A stretch of 64,000 nucleotides of DNA. Source: Dugong dugon (lineage: Eukaryota; Chordata; Mammalia; Sirenia; Dugongidae). Position 1 is the first letter of the stretch, and every line of letters begins with the position of its first letter. Below are positions 31,896-42,254 of the stretch, one piece after another. The notes beneath the pieces were generated by a model, which made no database searches, was not told the DNA's origin, and was given only the letters and a program-made list of their open reading frames with translations. The position numbers were made by a program, and so were the translations under genes. The stretch is taken from the NCBI GenBank assembly GCA_030035585.1, contig CM057462.1, positions 100,895,234 to 100,959,233 of the forward strand. Direction: 5' to 3'.

Positions 31896-32690
31896 AGCTA
31901 CTACTAATGCACCATTTTATACAGACAACTTTCACAACAGACATTTTCTCATTTGATTCTTGCAAAAGAAAGCATTTTACAGATAAAAAGTGGAAGTTCA
32001 CCAAGATTGACAAAATTCCCAAATTATTCAAGTCATATGTTGACTAAACATCAAAATGCAAACCCAAGTCTTCTGATTTTTAACTAGTATTTTTTTCAGT
32101 TCACAATGTTAAGAGTGAAACAATAGTACCATCTTCCTATAAGAAGAAAACATTTATACTTAATATCTCTAAAGTAGATGAATAAATAAGGACGGTATAG
32201 TGTATGTGATGCTAATATTAATTAAGAAAAAAAGTCAACTCCAAATCAAATAAACCAATAAGCAGAATTTCAAGAAACAATGTTTTTTTATTAAAAAAAC
32301 AATTATTTCAACATTTCCTCATAGGATGCATCATCCCCAAATATGTGTCTGAAAACTAAACCATGGTTCCTTTCTTGTCTTTGTTAAGAGCTATAACAAG
32401 ATAGGTTTTAGAAATACGATCATTAGATGTTCTAGCATTGCTTGGCAGGACTTCGTGGTGTTAGGGAATAAATTGTTCTTTATAGTTGCTTTGTGGGCAC
32501 TTGTTTATACTCAGACCGGTGAATGAATTTATTAATCATGCAGATGATCAACTGTATATTTTAATGTGTAAACTATGTGCCAGACTGTGCATATATAAAA
32601 TATTTCTTGCCTACATAATCTTTGAATCTATTGAGAGATAGATAAATACATATATTAATAAATCCAAAAAAATTTTATTGAGACCCTACT
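31896..32690. other. Mostly unassigned sequence
   Basis: A L2-like segment (ACTATGTGCCAGACTGTGC, TTTATTGAGACCCTACTATA) may lie at 32,560-32,700. I see no gene in the remainder. Confidence 0.35.
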
Positions 32691-32699
32691 ATATGCCTT

Positions 32700-33090
32700 T
32701 ACCACCCAGCTGTCAGTTTGTCATTCTGTGGTGGCTTGCATGTTGCTATGATGCTGGATGCTATGCCTCTGGTATTTTAAATGCCAGCAGGGTAATCAAT
32801 GCTGGACAGGTTTCAGAGGAGCTGCCAGTCAAAGACAGACTAGGAAGAACTGTCTGGTTATCTATTTTGGAAATTAGCTAATGAAAACCATGTGGATAAC
32901 AACAGAATATTGTCTGATACTGTGCTGGAAGATGAGCCCCTAGGTTGGAAGGAACTCAGAATATACATTGGCTGCAACAATGGGCTGAAGCATACCAATG
33001 ACTGGAGGATGGTGCAGGACCAAGCAACCATTTTGTCTGTTGTACCTGGGGTCGCCATGAGTTGGAGCCGACTTGATGTCAACTAACAAC
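32700..33090 (+). mobile_element. Internally deleted RTE derivative, plus strand
   Basis: RTE 5' sequence from CTGTCAGTTTGTCATTCTGT (about 32,709) runs to GATGAGCCCCTAGGTTGGAA (about 32,950). It then joins directly to RTE 3' sequence (TTGGCTGCAACAATGGGCTG), ending in a short AACAA tail near 33,090. About 2.8 kb of coding sequence is missing. The breakpoint differs from the copy at 4.2-4.65 kb. Confidence 0.8.
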
Positions 33091-33815
33091 TATAACACTA
33101 GATACCTTATATTAGGCTAGACCTTGAAGATTATTACTTAGATACAATTATTGCCCTATAAGAGTTTACAATTTGTTGGAGGATAAAAGAAATGAGTTGT
33201 TAGTTGCTATAGAGTTGATTCTGACTGATGACAATGTAGTGAACATAAAAGAAGTTCAACAAAAGCTAGTTTGTGATATAGACCACAAAAATAAGAAAAA
33301 TACATCATTTGGAAATGTAAGAGAATGAATCAGGGACTTACTCCTTTTTCTGCAAAGAGCTGAGGTGAGTCAGCAAGAATTAACCTTCAGAACAGCTTTC
33401 TAGCTCTCTGAATCAACCACTGGGCTGAGACATGGCCCTTTGGGTATGTCTCTGCCTGCAGTCATGTCTCTATTCCCTGGAGTTGGTTTTCTGTAGAGTC
33501 AGCAGAAATGACTTCTACTCCAAAATAAGGCTGCCTTAATCCATGGGCTTTTCCTCTCATATGACTTTTGAAGGAGTTTTCTCAAACTATATGCCGTGGC
33601 CATAGTAGGGTGGACTGATTTTTTTGGCACCAAGATTTTGGTCTCCATTGGGTTGCTTTTTTCATATAATAAAGATGAAATAGGAGCGATGGTGCTTAAA
33701 GCAAATTAGGATGATGTTCAGAGGTCATCAAGATGTGTTCTGACACCTGGACAAAGGTGGCCCTTTCAGTATATTTTTTTCTCTGATCATCTGATTTGTT
33801 AAGCAGTCAGAATCA
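33091..33815. other. Unassigned sequence with a short SINE-tail scrap
   Basis: A 37-bp piece at about 33,195-33,232 (GTTGCTATAGAGTTGATTCT) is the complement of a SINE tail. I see nothing else recognisable. Confidence 0.4.
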
Positions 33816-33819
33816 TAGG

Positions 33820-34025
33820 ACTCCTATATCACAGCTCTTTATGGGTGACAAAGCGTTTTCACTCATTGTCTCATCTAATACAACAACCCAATGAAATAGA
33901 GTGGGCAGCTATTTATCCTTCTCTGACAGATGGGGAAGCTGAGAGACAGCAAGTTTATTTATTTTGCTCAACATCACATAGAATGAAGACTGAGCTGAAA
34001 GTAAAAACCAGTCATTCAGGTTCCA
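33820..34025 (-). repeat. MIR/L2-type remnant, minus strand
   Basis: GACAGATGGGGAAGCTGAGA followed by CAACATCACATAGAATG resembles the complement of MIR. The 128-codon frame at 33,845-34,231 runs through it and is spurious. Confidence 0.5.
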
Positions 34026-34269
34026 AAGTCTTTGCTCTTTTCTCCACAGTACACCAGCTTCATGCTGCACCATCCAAAGTACTGTGGCACCTTGTTTTCT
34101 GTTCTCCTTTTCTTCTTCTACTCTCCTCTCCCTTTTTTAAAATCCATCCTCTTGTTTCCCCTTCTTTTTCTTCCCCTTTCCATTCTCTATTTTTTGTTGT
34201 TGTTCAAGGTTATTCAATTAGTAAGTGGTAAGCCCATAATTTGAACCCAATTCAACTCACTCTAAAGCA

Positions 34270-34537
34270 TACATTTTTTTTTCTTTATTGTGCTTTAGGT
34301 GAAGGTTTACAGAGCAAATTGGTTTCTCATTAAACAATTAATACACATGTTGTTTTGTGATATTGGTTGTCAACCCCACGATGTGTCAACCTTGAGTTCC
34401 CCATTTCCATTCATCCAGCTTTCCTGTCCCCACCTGCCTTCATGTCCTTGCCCCTGGGCTAGTGTACCCATTTAGTTTTATATACATGGTTGAGCTACAT
34501 GTATTACTGTTTGCTTTATGGGCCTGTTTAATCTTTG
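34270..34537 (-). mobile_element. L1 3' end, minus strand (first half, split by RTE)
   Basis: The plus strand shows the complement of the L1 end (TTAGGTGAAGGTTTACAGAG) with a single end module. It runs to CTGTTTAATCTTTG, where the RTE copy begins. The L1 resumes at 35,061. Confidence 0.85.
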
Positions 34538-35060
34538 CAAAAGACCTCTTTAAAGTGTTAAAAAGCAAAGATGTCACTTTAAAGACTAAGGTGTGCCTGA
34601 CCCAAGTCATGGTATTTTCAATTGCCTCATATACATGTGAAAGCTGGACAATGAGTAAGGAAGACCGAAGAATTGATGCCTTTGAATTATGGTGTTGGTG
34701 AAGAATATTGAATATACCATGGACTGCAAGAAAAACGAACAAATTTGTTTTGGAAGAAGTACAGCCAGAATACTCCTTAGAAGCGAGAATGGCAAGACTA
34801 CTTCTCACATACTTTGGACATGTTATCAGGAAGGATCAGTCCCTGGAAAAGAACATCATACTTGGTAAAGTAGAGGGTCAGCAAAAAAAAAAAAGGAATA
34901 CCCTCAATGAGATGGACTGACACTGAGGCTGCAACAATGAGCTCAAGCATAAAAATGATCATGAGGATGGTGCAGAACTGGACAGTGTTTCTTTCTGTTG
35001 TATACAGGGTCACTATTAGCTGGAACCAACTAGACAGCACCTTGCAACAACAACAAAAAG
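34538..35060 (+). mobile_element. 5'-truncated RTE LINE inside an L1, plus strand
   Basis: Only the post-RT region and tail are present. The frame at 34,462-34,701 reads KDLFKVLKSKDVTLKTKVCL and CESWTMSKEDRRIDAFELW. The frame at 34,708-34,920 reads IPWTARKTNKFVLEEVQPEY and LLTYFGHVIRKDQSLEK. It ends in (CAA)n. TCTTTG at 34,532-34,537 and 35,061-35,066 is a short target duplication, and removing the element rejoins the L1 precisely. Confidence 0.9.
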
Positions 35061-35441
35061 TCTTTGGCTGAAGGGTGAACATCAGGAATGGCTTCAGTAC
35101 TGTGTTGAAAGGGTATCAAGGGACCATACTCTCGGGGTTTCTCCAGTCTGTGTCAGATTAGTAAGTCTGGTCTTTTTTTGTGAGTATGAATTTTGTTCTA
35201 TATTTTTCTCCAGCTCTGTCCAGACCTTCCATTGTGATCCCTGTCAGAGCAGTCAGTGGTAGTAGCTGGGCACCATCTGGTTATGCTGGATTCAGTCTGG
35301 TGGAGGCTGTGATAGTTGTGATCCATTAGTCCTTTAGACTAATCTTTCCCTTGTCTTTGGTTTTCTTCATTCTCCCTTGCTCCCAACAGGGTAGGACTGG
35401 TAGAGTATCTTAGAGGGATGCTCACAAGCTTTTAAGACCCC
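35061..35441 (-). mobile_element. L1 3'UTR, minus strand (second half)
   Basis: It continues from TCTTTGGCTGAAGGGTGAAC and ends at about 35,441 after TTTTAAGACCC, where the 5'-truncated L1 stops. The same sequence is seen in the full-length L1 near 19,200-19,595. Confidence 0.8.
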
Positions 35442-36355
35442 ATCCATTCTCCATTTTTCATTGATTTCTACTCCCTTTCCTTTTGTTCCTTTTTCTTCCT
35501 TCCTTTTAATTGTTCTGCTTGAGATTTATAACAATACTGACATTACTGAGCTGAGGAAAGAGGTGATCAATTTCAAAGCAAGACTTCCTTTATCAAAATG
35601 CCCCCATTTTAGGGGGTTGGATCAGCAGGACTATCAATTTCAAAGAAGTGGATTGGAGGGATTTTATTTACTGTAAAATCAGAGCCATGTAGACTCTCTG
35701 GGTTGGGATGGAACTTCAGTCACATGTGGTTCTTCCACTGAGCAGTTTCTCCCTCTTAGGCCTGATAGTCAGTCCTATGAGGGGAAGAGGACTGGCAGAC
35801 AAGGCAGTGAGCAATCCCTTCCACGAAATAGAAGTAATATGGTCTTTTATATACTGACAGCTCTTGCAAACAACATTCAGTTCCCATTGATGTGTTCTGC
35901 TGCTCCTGCCCAGTTCTGGGAAAGTCAGATCAAAACAACACCAGCTAGTAACACTGTGTATGCAGAATGACTTTATTGCTTGTGCCACGTAATTATAGTG
36001 TAAGAACATAACTAAGAAGTAGAAGATTGAACAGAAAAGCCATACTAAGAACGATATTTTCATTCCTCTTTTCTAAACATTAGGTAATGCACCCTCTGCT
36101 TCTACACCTATTTTGTTTCTGCCTTTTTAAAATAAAGCACTTGTTAAGGCACGTATTTGAAACTATTTTTGGAAATAACTGGACCATGCATTACTTGGGT
36201 AACGTGCAGAGCATTTAGTGCCCATATTTCCAGAGTTCCAGAATCATCCCCTTTGGGGTTTGCAACTCATCCACCCATCTGTGCACTTGGTCCCCAAAGA
36301 CCTAGGCAAAGCCAAAAACAATGAAAATATTTGGGAGTCCTTGGGCTTCTGAACA
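35442..36355. other. Unassigned sequence
   Basis: No gene or nameable repeat. The 115-codon minus frame at 35,716-36,063 has no domain I recognise and starts in AT-rich sequence. Confidence 0.4.
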
Positions 36356-36359
36356 TTAA

Positions 36360-36490
36360 AACCACTGGATCTGGAGCTAGGAAAATTCTGGATTCAAGGT
36401 CTAAGATCTGTGTTTAGTACTGTGACCTTGAAGAAAATCACTTGATTTTTCTGGAATTTCCTTATCTACAAAATGAAGTGACTGAACCAG
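36360..36490 (+). repeat. MIR SINE, plus strand
   Basis: GTACTGTGACCTTGAAGAAA and TTCCTTATCTACAAAATGAA are MIR core motifs. Confidence 0.55.
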
Positions 36491-38010
36491 GACAAAAATC
36501 TTAAGATTTTTAAGACATTATAGAAGTAGTCTGTGTTTCCGAAGCCCCGAAATGCCAAAGGGAATGCAGTAGGCCTCTTGGGTAGCTGGAAATCACTTTC
36601 CTGTTTATCTTTCATTGATTTTTACAATAACATTTTAATAGAACAGATGTTTTTGATGTTTAATGAATGCTAGATATAAATTACCACAGAATTATTGCTT
36701 TACTCTTTTCATCCCGGATCATTAACTGTCATTAAAGATACCGTGTGACTTGTATTTTGCATGTGCTGTGGTGTAACCATCCAGCAGCTGTATTCCTTCC
36801 CTGCCAAAGGATCCCCAAGCCTACCATTTGAATCAATGGAGGTGTGAAATTCATTTCCAGATCATCACTTTAGGAGATCACAAGGTCACTGGCTCTCACC
36901 AAGAGCATGGATGAGGAAAACAGCATTCTAGAAAAGTGCAAGAGAGCGAAAAGCCAATTCCCACTATTCCCTGAAGTTTAAATAGTTCCCCTGTGGTTTC
37001 AAGTTCAGTTCTGTTCTGCTTTTAATTTAAAACCATTCTCTACCAGGCAGCTGATTTTTTGCTAGTCTCCTGGGTGATTTTCTAAGACAGATTTCACTGT
37101 ATTCTGCCCTTGTGTGTGCACTTAGCTCCCATTAGCAATAATGGGTGTTATGCATGTATAGCTCCCTTTAACAATAATGGAAATTATGCATGTGCATCCA
37201 GAGAAAAGTATGTTCCCCAATGTTGGAATATTTTCAGGAGGAAAAGTACTCCTTATGCAGCGTTTGGCTTTTGTTTTAGGCTCTCAACTGTGGTGCAATT
37301 TGTACTGCAGAGAAGGAACACTGTGTGACGAACTGCCAGCCTTCTCATGCACAATCTGTACAGCACTGTATTTTTTAAAATCCTAGCTTATAATTTTTTG
37401 CACGACCAAACAACAGTCAGGTAAAACTTACTAAAGAAGGCAAACAGATCCAGATCATTTAAAAAAAAGGTTGAGGAGGGGGTTAAATTAATCCCTTAAA
37501 GTCGGGAATTGTGGTAGGTAATATTGCCTATTTCAGATGGTAAACATATAGTAGATTTGAATGTATAGAGGAAATAATCCTTCAAAAATAACTGAGTGTT
37601 ATTCACACAAACTGTAATCACATTCCTCCAGATGAAAATGTTTTAACCCAAAGAATGATGAAAAATGACAGGCCAAAGGTGATATTGCAAGGGGCTGTAC
37701 TCATCAGCATATTAATTGTAGAACAAATCATGCAAAAAAGAATCTTTAACTTTCACATTAAGTGAAGAATCTGATTCATATTCATTTTTATGATTGACAG
37801 AATGCACTTAACCCTTAAAATATTTTTACATTGTCAAAGTAGTGTATCTTTTTTGAGAGTGCCTTTTACTGAATGTCCAATGTTATTTTTCATCTTTAAA
37901 AGAAACTGGTCTGTGTTCAGTCTTGGATACTTGCTAACACTGCTTGGAGATATATAAAGCCAGATCCTAGGCAAAACTTGGGCTCTGGTGATAAGAGTGA
38001 GGCACATAAA
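36491..38010. other. Unassigned 1.5-kb stretch, largely free of young repeats
   Basis: No coding frame longer than about 75 codons and no repeat I can name. A short tandem similarity (TTAGCAATAATGG at about 37,132 and TTTAACAATAATGG at about 37,167) is present. The lack of young insertions over this length could reflect chance or constraint. Confidence 0.35.
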
Positions 38011-38014
38011 AAGC

Positions 38015-38175
38015 CTCGGAGTGTTTACGAGCACAAGCCTTGGAGAGAGATCCATCTGGGTTCAAATGCTGATTCTGTCTTTTGGGAATTTATTTCTCTG
38101 ATCCAAGTCACCACATTGGTAAAATGAGGATTATAGTTCTTATCGTGTAGCTATTGTGAGGATTAACCGTGGTCT
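38015..38175 (+). repeat. MIR SINE, plus strand
   Basis: CATCTGGGTTCAAATGCTGA and ATTGGTAAAATGAGGATTAT, then TATTGTGAGGATTAACC, follow MIR order. Confidence 0.65.
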
Positions 38176-38744
38176 AAAATTTCATTAGCTCAACTGTTAT
38201 TAACAAATATTATTCTAGTTAGGGAGACAAAATTTGTCAATCCTAGAAGTCAAAACATTTCTCTAGCTACATCGTGTCTGACCCAAATCTAATTATCTCT
38301 AACCTGCTGTACATTTTAAACACAAACTTCATTTTTTCATTATTTAATCATAAATGTGCCTGCCATAGCATGTACTTCTATTTTTAGGGAAAGGGAAATC
38401 ATAGCAATACTCTTAGCAACGGAATCCCAAATGCAGAGGCTAATACATCCTTTATTTTTCATACCAACTGAATTTAAATAATTATAAACTCTAAAGAATG
38501 TATGGCTATACAAGGAATGTATTTTTTTTTTTCGATTGTGAGTACTCATATTTTCTTTCTCTTGTTGACTTGTCACCATAATATTGAATGGGTAAGAAAT
38601 TTGCAAACTATGAAGTTCTGTGCAAAATTTACACATTTTGATCGTTACTGTCTTAAATATATTGAAATACCATGTAAATTTTTTAAACTTATCCATTCAC
38701 TTAGTAAGTAACTAGCTGGTTATTTAACCTGTTAAATTGGAAAA

Positions 38745-38845
38745 AGAAAGAGTCTACCTGTGTGACCACAGACAAGATACCTAATCTCCATAAACCTCAA
38801 TTTCTTTATCTGCAAAATGAAAATAATAGTGCTTACTTCATCAGA
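38745..38845 (+). repeat. MIR SINE, plus strand
   Basis: GTGTGACCACAGACAAGATA, CTCAATTTCTTTATCTGCAA and AATGAAAATAATAG form the conserved MIR core. Confidence 0.65.
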
Positions 38846-38869
38846 TTTTTTTTTAAGATTTTACCCCCC

Positions 38870-38995
38870 ACACACTTTTTTTATTGTTGTAAAAAATAGA
38901 TAACATAATATTTGCCAATTCCACAGTTTTAACTTGTACAATTCAATCAAACCAATTATATCAACCACATTTTGAGGCATAAATACTATAACATG
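38870..38995 (-). repeat. Old L1 3' end, minus strand
   Basis: The plus strand reads TTTTTATTGTTGTAAAAAAT followed by ATAACATAATATTTGCCAAT, the complement of the A-rich end of old mammalian L1s. A related segment is embedded in the 3'UTR of the full-length L1 at about 18,890-18,990. Confidence 0.5.
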
Positions 38996-39011
38996 TATAA
39001 AGCACTTACTT

Positions 39012-39021
39012 TGGTGCTTAA
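39012..39021. repeat. Reused target site, copy 1
   Basis: TGGTGCTTAA. The same 10-mer recurs at 40,133-40,142, 40,301-40,310 (one mismatch) and 40,533-40,542, bounding three successive insertions. Confidence 0.85.
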
Positions 39022-40132
39022 CAAGAGATATCATTGCTGATGTCAGATGGACCAAGGCTCAAAGCAGAGAATACCAGAGAGATGTTTACCTGTATTTTAT
39101 TGACTATGCAGAGGCATTCAACTGTGTGGATCATAACAAATTATGGATAACATTGTGAAGAATGGGGATTGCAGAACAATTAATTATGCTCATGTGCAGC
39201 CTGTACTCAGACCAAGAGGCAGTAGTTCGAACAAGGAAACACTGCGTGGTTTAAAGTCAAGAAAGGTGTGCATCAGGGCTGTATGCTTTCACCATACTTA
39301 TTCAGTCTGTATGCTGAGAAAATAATCTAAGAAGCTGGGCTATATGAAGAAGTACGGGGCTCAGGACTGGAGGAAGACTCAGTAACAACCTGCAATATGC
39401 AGATGACACAACCGTGCTTGCTGAAAGTGAAGAGGACTTGAAGCACTTACTGTTGAAGATCAAAGACCACAGCCTTCAGTAGGGGTTACACCTCAACAGA
39501 AAGAAAACAAAAGTCCTCACAGCTGGACCAATAAGCAACATCAAGTTGTCAAGGATTTCATTTTACTTGGATCCACAGCAAATGCCCATGGAAGCAGCAG
39601 TCAAGAAATCAAAGTATGTATTGCATTGGGAAATCTGCTGCAAAATATCTCTTTAAACTGTTAAAAAGCAAATATGTCACTTTAAGGACTAAGGTGCGCC
39701 TGACCCAAGCCATAGTATTTTCAATCGCCTCATATGCATGTGAAAGCTGGGTAACGAATAAGGAAGACCAAAGAAGAATCGATGCCTTTGAATTATGGTG
39801 TTGGTGAAGAATATTGAATATACCATGGACTGCCAGAAGAACGAACAAATCTGTCTTGGAAGTGGTACAGCCAGAAGCAAGCATGGCGAGACTTTGTCTC
39901 ACATACTTTGGACATGTTATCAGGAGGGACTAGTCCCTGGAGAAGGACATCATGCTAGATAGAGTAGAGGGTCAGCGAAAAAGAGGAAGACCCTCAACAA
40001 GATGGACTGACACATTGCTGCAACAATGGGCTCAAACATAGCAACAATTGTGAGGATGGCACAGGACCGGGCAGTGTTTCATAGGGTCACTATGAGTTGG
40101 AACCGACTCGGTGGCACCTAACAACAACAACG
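39022..40132 (+). mobile_element. 5'-truncated RTE LINE, plus strand
   Basis: It starts in RT before motif A; the DNA at 39,060-39,150 encodes a CILLTMQRHSTVWI-like degraded stretch. The YADD box is intact at about 39,390 (AACCTGCAATATGCAGATGA). The C-terminal region (KSKYVTLRTKVRLTQA, CESWVTNKEDQRRIDAFELW) is followed by the VHGVA-type tail and (CAA)n at 40,120-40,130. Target duplications TGGTGCTTAA flank it. Several frame breaks. Confidence 0.9.
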
Positions 40133-40142
40133 TGGTGCTTAA

Positions 40143-40300
40143 AGGGAGCCCTGGTGGCGCAGTGGTTGAGAGCTTAGGTGCTAACCAAAAGGTCGGCAGA
40201 TCTAATCCACCAGCCACTTCTTGGAAGCCCTGTGGGGCAGGTCTGCTCTGTCCTGTAGGGTTGCTATGTGTCAGAATCGACTTGATGGCAACAGGTTTTA
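40143..40300 (+). mobile_element. AfroSINE, plus strand, second insertion at the reused site
   Basis: GGGAGCCCTGGTGGCGCAGT starts the element, and the end is GGCAACAGGTTTTA. The flanks are TGGTGCTTAA and TGCTGCTTAA. This is one of the better-preserved SINEs here, with the A-box GTGGTTGAGAGC and the short body. Confidence 0.9.
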
Positions 40301-40310
40301 TGCTGCTTAA

Positions 40311-40532
40311 ATGGCATCCCTGGGTGGCCAAAACAGTTAACATTTTTGGCTGCTAACTGAATGGTTGGCAGTTCATGTCCCCTCAGAGGCATCTCAGAAG
40401 AAACGCCTGGTGATCTACTTCTGAAAAATCAACCATTGAAAACTCTGTGGAGCACAGTGCTACTCTGTCACACATGGGGTCACTCTAAGTTGAGATCAAC
40501 TCAATAGCAACTGATTTGTTTATTTTGGTTTA
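40311..40532 (+). mobile_element. AfroSINE, plus strand, third insertion at the reused site
   Basis: Starts ATGGCATCCCTGGGTGGCCA, long variant with CGCCTGGTGATCTACTTCTG, and ends in TTTATTTTGGTTTA. The flanking TGCTGCTTAA and TGGTGCTTAA show that it used the same target as the two elements upstream. Confidence 0.9.
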
Positions 40533-40542
40533 TGGTGCTTAA

Positions 40543-41090
40543 TTAGTGTAGCTTCTCTAAGCGTGGTCTGAAAATATAGATATAACCCTGAGAAGGTACC
40601 ACAGTTGTAGGCTATGGGCAGCCAACACCAGATGAGATCCTCTGGCTTCTGAGGAAAGACTGAGATGGAAAGAGTAATTTCCTCATGTGAATGAAGAAGA
40701 CTCTAGAAGGTGATCAAGGATATGCATTTTTCTGATTATTCAGTTTTGCCAAGGGCCAGCATGGCCAGCCGCAGTAAGGATATGCCTAGATTTTTTTCAG
40801 AGTGGTGTCCCTTGATGGGGCAAAGCTTACTTCCGAGAGACTCCAAGGCAGAGATCCCCTCTGCTTTGTCCTAGAACAAGTGGAGAAATACAATCTTATC
40901 ATATCAAGGGCTACTTTGTATAATTCCTTCTTAATCCCTAATTCTTGCAAAGATTTTTTTTCTACCAGGAAAATTTCCTTTATTAAGTAGTAACTGGGGT
41001 CTCCATTTTTGTGACATGTATATCTACCAATCAGGGATTGTGATTAAGTCTAGATAGTCGCAGAGTTAATATAATCTTTATTATAGGTTA
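40543..41090. other. Unassigned sequence
   Basis: I see no recognisable feature. The 62-codon frame at 40,802-40,990 has no domain. Confidence 0.4.
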
Positions 41091-41315
41091 AAAAAAAAAA
41101 AGCCCTTGTGGTGCAGTGGTTAAAGCACTCAGCTGCTAACTGAAAGGTTTGTGGTTCAAACCCACCAGCTGCTCTGTGGGAGAAAGATGTGGTAGTCTGC
41201 TTCCATAAAGATTTACAGCCTCGGAAACTCTATGGGGCAGTTCTATTCTGTCCCATAGCATTGCTATGAGTTGGAATCGACTCAGCCACAATGGGTCTTT
41301 TTTTTTTTTTTGGTT
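41086..41315 (+). mobile_element. AfroSINE, plus strand
   Basis: AGCCCTTGTGGTGCAGTGGT head, GTTCAAACCCACC B box, long-variant middle (GTAGTCTGCTTCCATAAAGA) and a T-rich end. An A12 run precedes it. Confidence 0.85.
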
Positions 41316-41569
41316 TAAATGTTAAAAAAATATAGTCTCTGGAGTTTTCTCTTGGTAAATGTGCAAGTCATGATTTTATTATTTATTTTTATTTTTTTTG
41401 GAAGCACTGAACACAGCTTATGGGCCCCTAAGGACCTATGAACTTGGGCTTATTTCTGTTGCTTGCAGGTCATTTCGTGTGAGATCTGTGTCTCTGATTT
41501 ACTCTGGTTGGGACAGAGCCACTGTGTGACTGTGTGACTAGTAATCGCTACCTCTAAGACTCTATCCTC

Positions 41570-41790
41570 TTATCTTGCTTTATTTTCTTTTATAGTACAT
41601 ATTGCCACCAGCACTTATATATTATGTTTTTGTTTATTGTCTGTTTCCCCAACTGGAATCTAAGTTTCACAGCAATGACTTTGTTTACTGTTCATACTGC
41701 TGTATCCCAGTAACCTAGAGCAGTGCCTGGTATGCAGTCTCAGTACCGGCTTCTTGAACAAAGGGATTGAACAATTGCCTCCTTTTAATA
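41570..41790 (+). repeat. L2 LINE 3' end remnant, plus strand
   Basis: GTTTATTGTCTGTTTCCCCA, then ACTGCTGTATCCCAGTAACC and GAGCAGTGCCTGGTATG, in L2 order. Confidence 0.65.
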
Positions 41791-41934
41791 CCTACTTTCT
41801 CCTCTATAGGTGCAGTAGGGGAAGTGGAGAGTCATTTCTGTGAAGGTATAGCCACAAGACAGGAGCAAGGTACAGGGAATGGATTATGTCTTTAGGACAG
41901 ACATGCAGGTGTGAGGCCTACCTTTTTCATACAT

Positions 41935-42250
41935 TATTTCAACACCTAGGCCAGTTAATTTCTCTGAGCCGTCGTGTTTGGATCTGTGGAAAGGGGATAA
42001 TAATACTGCCCTCACGGAGTTCTAGTAAGGATCAAACACAGTAATATATGTCTTATTGTTTCGTGGGCTGCAAATTTTAGTTATTATTAGCATGGTATCA
42101 CTGGAAAAAGTGAAATATTTGGGACATCATACAAATAGCTGTACTTTGCCTCTAAAAGCTACATGAGCTTGGGGCAAATCTCTTAACTTTTCTGGATCTC
42201 AATTTCTTCACCTGGAAAAATAGTTGTTATTATTGATCCTGAATGTCCCG
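41935..42250 (+). repeat. Two MIR fragments, plus strand
   Basis: The first, 41,935-42,060, has GGAAAGGGGATAATAATACT. The second, 42,140-42,245, has CATGAGCTTGGGGCAAATCT and GATCTCAATTTCTTCACCTG. Both are divergent. Confidence 0.55.
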
Positions 42251-42254
42251 TCTA

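Noticed and set aside
33845-34231. 128-codon plus-strand frame
   Set aside because: It crosses a MIR/L2 remnant and a pyrimidine-rich tract. The C-terminal half is low-complexity F/L/S sequence.
39012-40542. CRISPR-like or satellite array from the repeated TGGTGCTTAA
   Set aside because: The intervals are transposable elements of different size and family. The word is a target duplication.
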